Part shown: positions 39,497 through 52,128 of the stretch, piece after piece
Position numbering within the stretch: position 1 is the first letter of the stretch
How the letters are laid out: every line of letters starts with the position of its first letter
Assembly (NCBI GenBank): GCA_947179155.2
Contig: OX359276.1
Location: 46,765,953-46,829,952, forward strand
DNA from: Hedera helix
Taxonomy: Eukaryota; Streptophyta; Magnoliopsida; Apiales; Araliaceae
Length of the DNA: 64,000 nt
Direction: 5' to 3'
Translations under genes and position numbers: made by a program
The notes under the pieces: generated by a model
The model's input: only the letters and a program-made list of their open reading frames with translations
Told to the model about the DNA's origin: nothing
Database searches by the model: none

Positions 39497-39583
39497 ATGC
39501 TTGTGTGACATTATTTTGACATGCTTGTGTGGCATTATTTTGACATGCTTGTGTGGTATTATTTTGACATGCCTGTGTGGTAA
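39497..39583. repeat. 24-bp tandem repeat, 3.6 copies
   Basis: The unit ATGCTTGTGTGGCATTATTT plus TGAC occurs at 39497-39520, 39521-39544, 39545-39568 and partly at 39569-39583, with only one or two changes per unit. It lies within the solo LTR. Confidence 0.92.
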
Positions 39584-40333
39584 GATATATTTATGTTTTG
39601 TTCTGAGCTCGGTATGAAATAATACCTAGCCATTTAATTCAGCCACTATTTTATTGTATTAGTTTTATTCGTTTCAGGTCAGTTAATTGAGTTATTTATT
39701 TCAGTTCCTTATTTTTACACTCTATATTCATACTGGGCATTTAGCTCATACTGTTTTTTTTCTTTCAATAAGTACTCAGGGGGATCAAGGACAAGTGTGA
39801 TGAGAGCTAGCTTTTATCCAAATGGTTTAGATATTATAGTTAGGCTGTGATACTTTGATTTCTTTTAGATACGTAATAAACAGATTGTGGTTTGAGTCAA
39901 TTTGGCATGTATTGTTTATTTAGACTACTTTTTTTGCAGATTAAAGTTTTGATATTATTTTGTTAGTTTTGTTGTGCTTTATGTGTAACCTCTCTCTTTA
40001 TTTCAAGAAGGGGGTGTTACACATCAAGCCTCTTTATCTGATGAGTTTATCTCTCAATATCTCTTATTTGATCCACCAAAAACTTTCCTGAGAGAAGTTC
40101 ACCACTTTATTCAAAGAGTACATAATCCATCAAGTATCCATAACTCTTTGAGTCATGCCCATCATATATCTCTCTAATGATAAGCTTGTATTCTTTAATA
40201 TCTCTTATAAAGAGTCAACCAAAAGTCTCAGTGAGAAGAGTCCACCACTTACTCAATGAATTATTTTTGTCCATAATGCGCAGCCCATACCATATCCATG
40301 ATTCAAGCACATAACCATGGCTCTAATATTAGT

Positions 40334-40904
40334 TGTTGGAAATTAAATCGATGCAAACCAAATAATATAAATAAAGATAGAAGAAACAACACAATATTTA
40401 ACATGAAAAACTTTTAAATGAAAAATGATGGGACAAATTACAAATCTCCATTATATCAATAATAATGGACTAACAATATTACTTTTAACTTTTATGCCTT
40501 AAAACTTGAGATTACACAATACAATAACATAACTTTTTACACAGAATAAAAGTTGCAAAACTCTCCATCACACAATACAACTTTTTTGCACAGAACCCTC
40601 ACACTAAGCAAAAATCTCCCCACCCCCTCTCACAACTCTTAGGATACTACATGATGTTTGGTTTTACTACACTTCATTAACTAAACATAATACTCTAATT
40701 ATAGAGTATCCACAACTTTTTTTCTTCCTATTTAAAATAGGATACCTCCAAAATAAAAGTTTTATTTTTAGTATGACTTTTTTTCCATAATAGCAATATT
40801 TTTTTAAATAGGATTCGAGAAATATTCCAACAATTCGTTCCTCGACTCGAATTTCCAAATACTTCAGCTTTATGCCTGAATAAGATTAGAGCAATATCCC
40901 AACA
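40334..40904 (-). repeat. Copia-like LTR, minus orientation
   Basis: TGTTGG…CCAACA on both ends, 571 bp. On the minus strand the LTR start is preceded by AAAGGAGGAAT, a polypurine-tract-like sequence, and the LTR end is followed by a PBS-like sequence. A 72-bp direct duplication (40833-40904 relative to the next 50 bases) repeats the PPT/LTR-start junction, so an alternative LTR edge lies at 40832. No open reading frame is expected in it. Confidence 0.55.
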
Positions 40905-40939
40905 ATTCCTCCTTTAACTCGAATCCACAAACACTTCAA

Positions 40940-41333
40940 GTTCATCACTATCACTGTTGTCGCTGTGATCATTCACATCATCTGTATCTAACTCCATTAT
41001 TTGCATAATCTGCATCATCCACATCATTCGCAACATCTACGTTATCCGTAACATTCGCGTCATCCAAAACATCAACATTATTCACACGTCATCCGTCACA
41101 TATGTAATATTTACATCATTTACGTCACTCGCACTACCAGCAACATCCACATCATTAGCGCTATCCCGCACTATCCGAATCTTTAATATCATCATCATCT
41201 TTGTCATCTTTATCTTCATTATTATCTCCATCATCTTCATCACTTCATCATTTAGCAACTGTAACAATGATTTTTCATACATGCAAAATCTCTTATTCGT
41301 CAATATCATGACAAATATCAATAACTCCTTCAA
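40940..41333 (-). repeat. Degenerate GAT/GTT/AAT triplet-rich tract, Asp-rich when translated
   Basis: The minus strand is dominated by GAT, GAC, AAT and GTG triplets and reads as Asp/Asn/Val-rich peptide in more than one frame (for example DSANDVDVAGSASDVNDVN, and ELDTDDVNDHSDNSDSDELE ending in TAA right at the AAAGGAGGAAT tract). It is broken by frame changes. It may be the decayed acidic end of a retrotransposon ORF next to the Copia-like LTR, or only an expanded ATC-type low-complexity repeat. Confidence 0.45.
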
Positions 41334-42462
41334 TCTTCACTCTCTTTATTCGTTAAGAAAGAAATTGTTGAGATACGACATGATAATAAAATCCCACGTC
41401 AAAATATAAAGAAAAAAATTAATGGCATATATATTCTAATGCATCCTAAATCTAATAAATTAACCTTTTAAGTTAAAATACAATTTCATATGCTCCTATA
41501 TAGCCGGATATCCCCAACAGTAATAATTGTAAAGCAGCTTACCGTGAAACAAGCAAAGTGATAACACTTCACGAAACTTGCAATCCATAAAAAACCTACA
41601 AAGAAAAGTTGGATACATCACAATTCCATACGCCAGATAATGTAATATATTATACCCCCACAGTTTTAAATTATATAATTATTATAAAAAATTAATTTAA
41701 AATATTTTTAAACTCAAGATTTAATAAACTTCTTAAAAATTATAAAATAATAAAATTTACAATGAATAATACTTTTTAAATAATTTACAATACTCATCAT
41801 TGTATTAATTAAAATTATAAAAATACAAATCAATTTTAAATTTAAAGACATCTTCTTTTAAAAGTCAATATTAATCAAATAATATCTAACGGATGAAATA
41901 TTTAACAAGTATCGAAAATAAACACCCAAGTCCGTATGCAGCTTCTTTAACAAGCACTAATAGACATCCAACTTTACGATGCACCAAAAGTGAAGTAAAT
42001 AGCGGTAAGGCCATCTCGCTATTGTGTCTGCCAGGGAGAGCCCTAGCGTATTTCCTTGGACAAAAATTTAGGGCTCAAGTTGGACAAAAATTAAACCTTG
42101 GGATTCAACAAAAAAAATATACTTTCGCTACCCTCCAATCAGATAAAAGTTGGATGATGCAACATAACGAATGAAAACACAGCATGTAATAGGGGCTCTC
42201 AGAAGGCACCATTCCTCTAAACGTTGCATCTCAGTAACTATGACTAAAGCTTAGAATAAAGTTGGGACAAATTGAAAATTGATGCAGCTCTACTATTTCG
42301 ATATGATTGCATTCCAAAATCTATGATGGTACAGTTAAAAAAAAATACTTAAAGTGGTGTCCTATAACAAATTTAATCAAAATCGTCCGGCTCGCTGTTT
42401 CTCCCTTCTTGACATTACCCTTGATACAAAGGAAGCCAGTTGAAAGAATAGTTACGGATTTC
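41334..42462. other. Region 3' of RPN2
   Basis: Non-coding as far as can be seen; the 150-300 bp next to 42462 are probably the RPN2 3'UTR. A + strand frame of 93 codons (41893-42174) has no recognisable domain. Confidence 0.5.
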
Positions 42463-45400
42463 TCAGGCAGATTTTAACTTGGCTGAAGTTGAGGCAAGGT
42501 GGGAAAGAGTCGCGTGTCCCACGAACATCAAAAAGATCCCCAAGAATCCAAGTGCTTTCAATGTTGTGAAAAGATCCAACTACAGGAAGAAGTGACAAAC
42601 ATTTAAATTCAATTGGGTTAATATGGCGTACCTAGAACTGTAAAAATAATGATATTTGTATTTTTTTCCTGAATAACCATTACAGTTCTTTAACAACAAT
42701 TTGCAGTGTGGCTATCTTACCCTGTTAGGATTTTCTGCATCCAATAGGAGTACATTTCTCGTGTTGTGTTTATGCTCCATTATATTAGAGGCATGTAAAA
42801 TGTTATATCCTGTTTAATATACCTCACTAAATACTCTCTCCGTCACAAAATTAAAGATACATTTTCTTTTTAGACCATTCCAAATTTAGAGACGGTTTTG
42901 TTTTTAGACTAAAAAGAGTGGCGCGAAGTTCCTAATATACCATTACTTGTATTCTTAGGTAAAAATTGAGTAATATATATCATGCCACCATTACTAAATT
43001 TCTACCTAATGTTAGGGCTACATTTGAAAAAGTAAAATTTTCCCTGAAATTTGTTGTTTTAGAAATGCATCTCTAATATTGGAACGGAGGAAGTACTTGT
43101 TATCTAAAGCATGGATGAGCATGGAGTCCCTAAACAATCTGAGAACTGCCCTTAAAATATAAATGCCACCTTGCATCACAATTCACCACCAATACTCGTT
43201 TATCTTTTAAGGATTCTTTAGCAGGATGATTGCAGCAGCCAATTAGAAGTCAAACAAAGGTATATATAAATGTAAGGAAAGACAGACCTTCAACCAGAAA
43301 AGCACATATAGTGAGAGAACAGCTCCAATGCCAACATGGAAGAGGATGGCAAATGTGGCAGGCACCGTCGATGTAGGGAAGTTCTTCAGGTTTGCACCAA
43401 GCCATAATAGCTGTCAAATTGAATTAAATTAACTACAATTTTTAAATTTTGGCTATTAAATGGATGGAAATGTTGCTCAAGAAAGAGGGATAATATACTG
43501 TTAGAGGGCAGGAGCAGCCAGGTCACTCCAAGTTTTGGTAATGCTAACATAAAGTCAAGAACATAATAGATCTGTAGGTTAAATACTAACCCCAACCAAG
43601 AATCCAATGAATGGCAACAAAATAAGGACCAAGAAAGCGAAAGAGAGCTCTTGAGGCGGAAGCTTCTCTGGAGCCCTGAAGATATGAGTAATCTCTGCCT
43701 TGGGCCCATATCTCAGATAAGGGTCAACAGCTTGTGGGGGAGGACGGGTTGCCTTCTCAGGTGGTTCCGGCAGGTCAAGTTCCACATGGCCAAGATTTTG
43801 CAAGAAAGAGTTTTCCTGGAAGAGATGGCAAAAGATGCTGAAAATATGATAAAAACACGCAGAGAGAAAAATTAAGAAAATGCCAATTTTACCATGACAG
43901 CATCTCCAACTGTGAGTTGAATGTCATATCTACCAGAGAGATAGAAAAATTTCTCCACGAGCCCCAGAAAATCCTACAATAGAAAGTGACATTAAAGTCA
44001 GCATTGGTAGAATGATTAATTGTAAAGGTCCTAACAGGTTATGCAGGTTTTATTTTACCCAGTGAATAAAGAAAATGTAAACACAAACTTACTAGTACTA
44101 CTATAAACTGCTTCCCAGAACTTCCAACAATAAAGATGTGCTCAACTTTGGTTTCATGTGTCAACTTGAGGAATGCCTGCAGCAAACAGATGTCTTCAAA
44201 TAACAGAAAAGGAGAAGTAAAATATCTTTCAACAGGCAATAGGTAGCTTTTAAGAAACCTGGTGTGGATTGAAGGCATGCCCAAGAGGAGTGGATAGTTG
44301 AAAGGATAAATGAAGCTTCTGAAGGTGGTTTGCTGATAAGGAAACAGAATTCTCTCCAGCTAAATTTAACCTAAATAAATAAAATATAGCATGATGTAAA
44401 ATTTGTTCTGTCAAATTCCATTGCAAATTAATTAATAGAAATCATGAACGACACCTAATGCCCGCATTGCACTTTGAGACGCACCACAACACTAGAAAAA
44501 CCATGCTTATGAATTATATTGCATGCATTCAATTTATTTTATTCATTGCAACTTCAACTAGCCAAAGTCTCATTTCAATGTCAGTCAACTACACAATCTC
44601 TTGAAAAAAAAAGACCAAGCATAAAATCTCTGTGACGTGCACATTTAAACTATTCATAGTAAATCTCTGTGACGTACAAATTTAAACTATTCATAGAAGG
44701 TACACAATAGTAAAAATCACGGTGAAACAAGATACTGTGGAATTTGAGTGAAAACATAGGACCAAATGATGACCAATGAAAATTGCTGAATTGATGCAAG
44801 GTGCCACAAGGCCCACAACACCACAGAACTGACCCATATTAAGTAGGCCACCCATACTATTACTTTGCTTTTGACTTGGATTTCAGCCAACACTGTGGCA
44901 GCAATGCCTCCGGCAATGCACGCTACTCATACTTTGGAATAAGATAGCCAAAAAATGACTTTTCCAAACAGAAAATTAGTAATAATAAATAAATACAGTA
45001 AAATTACCCAAAATTGTGAAATTAAAAAAATAAAAGGTTGACAACGGCTCATGCATATAAAAGAATGTAAAGTTCTATACAGACTACACAACTAGAGGCA
45101 ATTCTACAGGATAAAAATGCATGAATATGAACATTGGCATCAAATAGTGCATGCACTCTTCAAGTCAATCAACATATATGTAGGCGGATACCATCTTCAA
45201 CAAGTACCAGTGCCCAATATGTCACAGAAAAATATGGAGATAAAAACTTCCAAGATTCAAGGGAAGTAAATGACGTACTTTTTCTGAGTTTCTACGCTAC
45301 CAAGATCACTGTCGAGAACTGCAATTTTCGGATTATCAACTTTAACAACTCCCGTAACAAATATCGCAACTTTTGTCCGACCTCCAGTAGTATAAGTTTT

Positions 45401-48400
45401 CTTATGATCAGGATCATGAAGCACAATCTAGCATAACCGAGAAAACAGATATCATAATATGAATGCAAACCAGAAGAAGAATGACATAAAGCATGAAGAT
45501 ACCAAGATGCAGCATTACCTCCAAAACAAAAACATAATTTCCAATATCAACACTTTCTGGCAAAGCATTCAAGATATGAACATCATTTTCAGGATCAAAT
45601 GTGAGTTCCTGCACAATGCATCATGGAATTGTAAAGAGCATTCTAGTTTAAGTAAAACAAATTATACAGCATAAGAATCAGAAGCGTGTGTCCATGGAAG
45701 ATAATGGTAGTAAATAAAATATTATTTCATCCTGCATAACTAAATAAGAAAACTAGTTGATAAAAATGATATGCAGCACCTGGTCAATGATGGACGCATC
45801 CTTTGAACCAGAACTAAAAACTTGCATGAGTTTTACTGATAAAGGAGGTGCAGTAGATCCCAGTACCGTATTCACCCGCACCTAATAAGTTCACGATGTT
45901 AGAACTTAATAATAAAAGATGAACCTGTACAAACTAAAAGAACAAAATTTGATTCAGTGTTGTAGTTTAGATGAGCATACAAACAACTGTTGATACAAAG
46001 TAACAGGGAAACTCAAGTTGGTCTAACGATTCAAGTTGGTCTAGAATCGCTAGAATGATGTCAATAAGTTATCATAAGTCATAACATAAGACAATAAAAT
46101 TGTCTATAAGAAAGTAAAAGATTAGCAGGAACCCCATTTATAAGAGTTATCAGGCGTTATAAACATCAGGGAAGGCATTATAGCACGAAAATTATGTTAT
46201 TTGACTACTAGCATGATTGTGCTTAACATTACCACTGTTGTAGTAGCCTGGTAATTGTCACAGCATATATGGGGAGTATAACATACTATCTTATTATATT
46301 CATATATCTCAAATGTTCAAGTAACATGGCAGCATATGGGTGAGTATTTTTTATGAATTGTAAACTATAGTAGACATCAAAACAGGAAAAATAAATTGAT
46401 AAATAATTAAACGAATTCAGAAAGTTGAGTGAAGGAGATGTGGCAACATTGTATTACAAAGCTAAACTGCTAAGACAGGAAAGAGAGATTTATTAAACAA
46501 ACACACCTTAAGCTTGTCTTTTCTTGTCAATGAAAGCACGGTAGATGGAAGTGATAAAATCAGAGGGATGGAAACCCTGCATCGCCAAAAAAAAATGTTC
46601 CAAATAATTGTGGTAGAATCATATATTAATTTTGTTTGAATTGCAAGTCCAAGTAAATTAATATGAGATGTTGTAATTTTCAAAATCAACACGTAAGGGC
46701 AAAGTCGCTTAGTTTGCGTTCTAGAATTCTATTTTTATGTTCTTTTTATCTTTCTACTTTTTCTCTGTCATATATGGGATTCATTTTCAGCTTACCCCAA
46801 CTAGTTTGGGAAGAAGGCGTAGTTGAGTTGAGTTGAGTTAAACAAAAGGGCAATGCCCAAAAGGTTGAAAGGAAGACAATGCTAAATAGCCTATTTACTA
46901 GCATAATTATCAGCAATATAGTGTAAACAACATGACAGCTGAAACACAGTATTAGCACATGCACACATAGCATAATGTGGTACCATAACGTGACTAAGAC
47001 TTGTAATCAGGCACAATGGAATATTTTACTTGATCAGATACCTGTTGCTCTCCAAGCAAGCTAGTGCATCAATTTGGTAATACAAGTCCTTGGCATTGCC
47101 AGGAACTCCAATGCTGAGGAAAAATTTGGCCAAACCCAATATTTTGTCACCTGGAAGCTGCAAATTTGAAACAAACATATTAAAAAGAAGAATATTAAAT
47201 AAATAGTTGATGGAAATTATATAAAAAAAAAATTATCAAACCCAGCAAAATCATGTATACATTTAAATTTGCAGATGTAGCAGTTGCAAAAGCTGTTAGC
47301 CCACGAACTACTGATGAAGTAGCAGAAAGAGGACCCTGATTTCCGCTTGCATCATGAAGTTTCTCATCAAAGTAATAGGCCCCGTCATCTGGAACATGTC
47401 AATGAAATTTACCAAATAAGTTATTCCAACAACTGGTACACATTCATGCTGTCAATACCTTTTTGTCTTTTGGTGGGGTCATAAGTAAACTCAAACTGCT
47501 ATTATTAATTATTAGCAAATAGATCAATTAATTATTTAGAAATAAATGCCCTATTTAAAAAGTGCAGATGGGGCAACTAGTAGACAATAAATATTCACTG
47601 AAACAGATCCCCTTAGTCCCAAATTCCACAAAGTATGACAAATGAAAATTTCCTTTAACAATTGTCCTTGCTTCAGCTTCTATCGTGAGAAGATATCACA
47701 GATATTAACCTGGAATTAGAGAAAATCATGTTTATAATCTTCTTATAATTGTCTACATGAGATATTGATTCCTAGCATCATTACTGAAGGAGAATCAACT
47801 TCACATTTCTATTACACTTAATTTTTCTATTATTAACAATGAGTATTGAACCCTTGACCCTTCTTCTCCAATTTGTTGACATGCCAGCATGTTACGATTG
47901 TGCTATGACAGGTTGGGCTACAGTGTCTTTATTACTGACTAATAATGCATATTATCCACCAAAAGAAACTATTCAAACAAGTCACCGCGCAATGAAACGT
48001 GTCACTAGGCAGACTAGATGAGAAAGATCAGTAACGTCATGAAAGTAATGCTCCAATGAATTCTTGTTAGAAACAACGGATTTAGATATTTTTATGCAAA
48101 CAACAAACGTAGTTGCAACTTAGTAAACAGTAGTTGGTTCAAATCAAGCAAAAAATTTATAGCTCACCATAGAAAAGTGCTGAAATGACATATAAGTGAA
48201 GGATAGGACCAGTATTCTCACTGTTAACAATATAACATTACAAATTCAAACATTAAGAAAATAAAATGGAAAACACTTGGCGTTACCCAATTGATTCTGA
48301 TACAGGGTCCTCTATTCTTTTAAATTGTTTTACTTGCTTTACCACTTTGCTAACTTTATCTATTTCAGATGTGCTTGTTCTTTTATCCCAATTTATATGG

Positions 48401-51400
48401 TGTTTCGATATAAGATTAAATTATAAATAGATATTGCATAGTTCTATCATGTCTTATATTTTTTTATCTGATATTTTACAAAGGTCCAGCATGTATTGTA
48501 TTAAACTGAAAGCCAATAAATATAAAGATTTCATATTACATATTACCCCAATGTTGACATTCTTATCTAGATATCATTGATATTCAATATTAATTCAATG
48601 AGTTTCTACTCTACTATCAATAATAATTCCCTAACAAGAATTTCACAAAACATAATTGTTCAAAAGAAGAGGAAATAAAATAAACATTTATGCCCAACAG
48701 CCCAAGCATATATACAATTAGATGGCTCAGAATGACATAAGTGCAACAAATAGAATAGAGATCAGACTAGTCAAAACAAGAGTATAGATAAAAATACAAA
48801 TAATTAAGGAAAAGAATCAATAAGTGCACATACCATACTTCTCAATACTGTCAAAGAGCTTCACAACATCATTTTTTACTGTACCAATCTGTCAATTATA
48901 AGAAAACGTTCAGATTTAGCATAAGTACTGCAACCACGTTAAAAGAAATACAAAACCATATTAGCACGTAAAATATAAATTCACCCTGTCCTGGAAAAAA
49001 AGGACAAGTACTTACTTATTAGGATGGAGAGAGTATATTATTAGATTAAGTGTAGAGGAAAGGAGTATAAATAAAGTAATACATCCATCAAACACATAAA
49101 CAAAGATCTCAGGCAATGAAAATCATGCCCTAACCTAGTAGATGAATGTAAACTTGTTAGTCAATCAATAGATAACCACATCATAGGTGATGAAGATCCC
49201 ACTATCTTGTCTTTTTTAAAACTTATTACAAAGACTTTGACCGTGTAAAATGAAATTGAGTGGAAAACACTCGGAAACAAAGGATATTAGCAAAATCGTT
49301 TTAGAAGGCAAAGAGAGAAAGAGAGAAAGGAAGCTTTCCCTTTAAGAATTATTTTAAATATCTGCTTTTTCTCTCCTCTGACCTTTACATTCTCTAAAAA
49401 CTTGAACTTGAAGACTAGAAATATCTGTTAATCTTATTCAGATATATACAAAGTAATAGGCCACTACATCAATATTATTTCTCACTTTACAACCCATAGT
49501 AAATCCACCAAATAAACTATGGTCAACTAGACCAAGATGACCTCTAAGTGACTACAACTGCCCAATGTATAAGAAATTAAAATCAGAGCATCTTGACCAA
49601 AAGGATGAAAAGGTCTTTTTAAGAACGAGCAGAAAAGATCTTGAGGGTATAAATGCAGCAGCTCGTTTATAGCAGAATATGTGGAATGGAACACGACTTA
49701 CCAGATATTGATCAATCTCAGAAGAAGCTAATGAAACAACTCCTGCAAGGGTCTCAAGTGCGATTCCTGCAAGAAATTTATTAAACGCTAAGAAGGAATA
49801 TAAAACAAGAAATTAACACTTCCGTAGCCATATTGGAACAGTAAAGACAACCTTTGGCAAGCACATAAAATAGTAATATGGCAAGAAATAAATAACACGT
49901 TAAAATTTATATATCCAATGTCAGTAGACATTAATAACTAGACTATAATACCTGCAACACAAATACTAGTTCAGAAGATAAAAATTTACCTGCAGCATAA
50001 GTACTAGATTCAGGATTGTTAGAACTATAGCGCCACCTTCCATCACTTTGGCTGAGCGCCTGTCAAGAATTAAGACATCAACTCAGGCATTCCAAAAGCC
50101 AGTTCTCTTAGCGAGGACACACAAGGACAAAAGCTGGTTGCAAAAAGTCAAAAACGTATTAAAAAAAAGGAATACAGGTAGATATCAACCTTTATGGATC
50201 TGAAAATTCCATCAGCATCGCCAAGAAGTGCTTCAACTTCAGAAGTCTGACCCTGCATGGCAGAGAAATGAGACATGAGGTTATGCAAAAACAAAAATAA
50301 ATTAGGTGTTACTTAAACTGCTTAAAGAGTATAATATAGCAATTCCCCACAAGATGTAATCATATACGTTCTTGAATATCTGTGAAACGTGAAAAAATCT
50401 CACATCAAGCAACAAACCTCTCTAATAACCATCTGTATAAAGTACAAATACGGCCATTTTCAACAGAATAGAGACTAAATTAAAATAATTCAATGAGAAT
50501 CGCAGTATGCCAATTACCTTAATAAGCATCAAGCTTCCTACTGAGTAATAGAAGTCAAGCAGATCCTTCACTTCCTTGAGAGAATCTTTAATTCTTGAAG
50601 CAATTCCCTGGGAAAAGAAAAAAAAGGATCAACAAAAAACTATTGGCACATCCATTGTGCTTTCAAAGAAAATAATTTTGAGCAACGTCTAAGTGCAGAT
50701 AGTCAGAAATACCACGAAGGCTTCATCATTAAGCTCGCATTTTAGTTGCCCGTTAACTCTCAACGCATAGAACAAATCCTTTAAATTTGAAGTTGGTGAC
50801 CGAAGAGTGTCAGCCACAGACTTACAGGCAGACGCCTTTGTATCTGGGTTTCTTTCAATTCCAAGAACTTCTGAAGTTTTTAAAGCCTCGTATATTTCTT
50901 CAAGACTGCAAATAGAAGGGATTCTATTATAAGGTTGTTCACCTTAATATTTGAAAGAATTAGTGTCCACAGATTAGCACAATTAATTTCTCTGTGATAA
51001 GTTAAACCAAAAATACAGAGAACATACGCTTGAATCCATAGCTCTAAAGAAAATCATCCAAAAATGGGTGCATCTTTAATAGTAAAAAAATGAGTAAAAA
51101 TAGCTTTACCATAATTTTATTTTATTTTAGAATAAATTTGACTTTATTATGATTAACGGCAAAGATCATACCTGGCATAACATAATGAGACTTGGAAGAT
51201 TGATTTTAAATATAGGAAATTTCACCCAAAAAAGAAAGAGAGGGAGTACATATGCTGATATCCAGAAATCAAACAAAGCTACCTCCAAATATTATACACT
51301 GGGAACCAGATACACGTAATGGGAAAGTTGAGAGTGGTAAAAGTGGATGATCCAGCACAGAAAGAAGCATCTTTTTTATGATAGGTAAGAACCAAGTAAA

Positions 51401-52126
51401 TTATTAAATGGCTACGGACCCAGTTTGAGCACAAACACTAATGTCAACCTCACACATCTCAAAGGATATCTAAACACATTTTTAGATACCTACTATAGTT
51501 ATTAACAAAAATTAAAATCCAGCCATAACACTTCCAATAGCTGTTAGCATCCTGTAACGTAGTCAAAAGAATATCAAAATGAGCCAAAAATTTCATGACT
51601 CCTATTTAGTTTAGGAAAATCTTATATTTTCAAACGAAATTCAAAGTTAGTATATACAATATTCCTATTCATTCATACTCCCTAACCCTAAAATGAGGTA
51701 CAATTTGACTTTGTTATTGGCATTTTAAGGTTCGTCAAAGACACTAAAACATAATTCCTTTTTACAATCAGAAACTTTGGTCTTAAATTTGAACATAAAA
51801 AATTACAAAAAAATTGAACTTTCATTTTGGGAAAAAGGATTATGAGAAAGAAAGCAAACTCACCACACAATTATCAGATCGAAAGCTGATACTTCTCTTT
51901 CAGAACATGGACATTATATTAAAAATGATTCACATTATACATACAAACCATATATCGAACAATGGAGGGTTTTGATAGGGGTTTATATTGACCTTCCATT
52001 GGAGGTCGCGAAGAGCTCAACTGCGGCAGATCGATGAGAGTCCGAGATCGGATTAAAAATCGTAGCAGCTTCACAGATCGACGTTATTGATAATACTAGA
52101 ATCAGAAATCCTAAATTTCTCGCCAT
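42463..52126 (-). CDS. RPN2: Ribophorin II, oligosaccharyltransferase subunit 2 (RPN2/SWP1 family)
   Basis: Structural subunit of the ER oligosaccharyltransferase that N-glycosylates nascent proteins at the translocon. Nineteen exons (high to low): 52126-51993, 50905-50713, 50607-50518, 50252-50190, 50059-49990, 49766-49702, 48888-48834, 47388-47261, 47157-47042, 46576-46507, 45881-45780, 45608-45519, 45427-45279, 44370-44259, 44176-44093, 43973-43893, 43815-43591, 43410-43288, 42579-42463. Lengths sum to 2067 nt, with every junction in frame, giving 688 residues; the plant family is about 690. Visible features are an N-terminal signal peptide (MARNLGFLILVLSITSICEA), a long lumenal region with the DLPEPPEKATRPPPQ segment, and three C-terminal membrane helices at about 591-609, 626-649 and 658-676. 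The protein ends KLKSA. The start is the first ATG after a 5'UTR intron. The gene looks intact; transposon remnants are confined to introns. Confidence 0.97.
42834..43093. mobile_element. Stowaway MITE in the last RPN2 intron
   Basis: It starts CTCTCTCCGTCACAAAATTA; the reverse complement of its right end is CTTCCTCCGTTCCAATATTA, a clear inverted pair. TA duplications lie at 42832-42833 and 43094-43095. It is 260 bp, non-coding, and sits between the last two RPN2 coding exons. Confidence 0.88.
44624..44696. repeat. 37-bp tandem duplication in an RPN2 intron
   Basis: AAATCTCTGTGACGTGCACA… at 44624-44660 is followed directly by a copy at 44661-44696 with two differences. It lies in the intron between the exons at 45279 and 44370. 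Confidence 0.92.
46786..46840 (+). mobile_element. 3' tail of a LINE/SINE-type retroposon in an RPN2 intron
   Basis: CAGCTTACCCCAACTAGTTT followed by GGGAAGAAGGCGTA and a (GTTGA)n tail. This CCAACT-GTTTGGG-…GGC-TAGTTG ending is the recurring 3' end of plant RTE-type LINEs and Au-like SINEs. The upstream body is not clearly delimited. Lies between the RPN2 exons at 47042 and 46576. Confidence 0.5.
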
Positions 52127-52128
52127 CC

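Larger units (their letters stand above)
38049..40021 (+). mobile_element. Solo LTR, Gypsy-like, plus orientation
   Basis: A 1973-bp block starting TGTAATACCCGAAAATAA and ending AGAAGGGGGTGTTACA. The 5 bp before (TATCA, 38044-38048) and after (CATCA, 40022-40026) match at four of five positions, as expected of an ageing target duplication. No coding domain is seen. Near the 3' end, ACTGGGCATTTAGCTCATAC followed by GTACTCAGGGGGATCAAGG parallels the minus strand of the 18271-21316 block, so the two belong to related families. Confidence 0.75.
37840..40904 (-). mobile_element. Remains of a Copia-like retrotransposon on the minus strand, interrupted by a solo LTR
   Basis: The LTR is at 40334-40904 (TGTTGGAAATTAAATC…ATATCCCAACA). 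Read on the minus strand, it is followed by ACTAATATTAGAGCC, which resembles the TTGGTATCAGAGCC methionine-tRNA primer-binding site with only G-to-A and C-to-T changes, then ATGG. The next 800 or so internal bases carry degenerate repeats of AATATCTCT…TTTGATCCACC and GAGAAGTTCACCACTT. Copies of these lie on both sides of the 38049-40021 block (37960-38048 and 40022-40250), so that block was inserted into this element. No gag-pol or distal LTR was recognised; the lower boundary is uncertain. Confidence 0.5.

Noticed and set aside
38049..40021. A DNA transposon with TGTAA-ACCC inverted ends
   Set aside because: Ends and 5-bp duplication fit an LTR better, and it shares internal segments with the 18271 block.
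41893..42174. 93-codon + strand frame 3' of RPN2
   Set aside because: No domain; it lies in or next to the RPN2 3' region on the opposite strand.
43651..43875. + strand frame across an RPN2 exon
   Set aside because: Antisense shadow of the exon at 43591-43815.
48970..49040. Further Stowaway remnant (CCCTGTCCTGG…GGATGGAGAGAGTATA) in an RPN2 intron
   Set aside because: Only the right end resembles the family; the left end and target site are not convincing.
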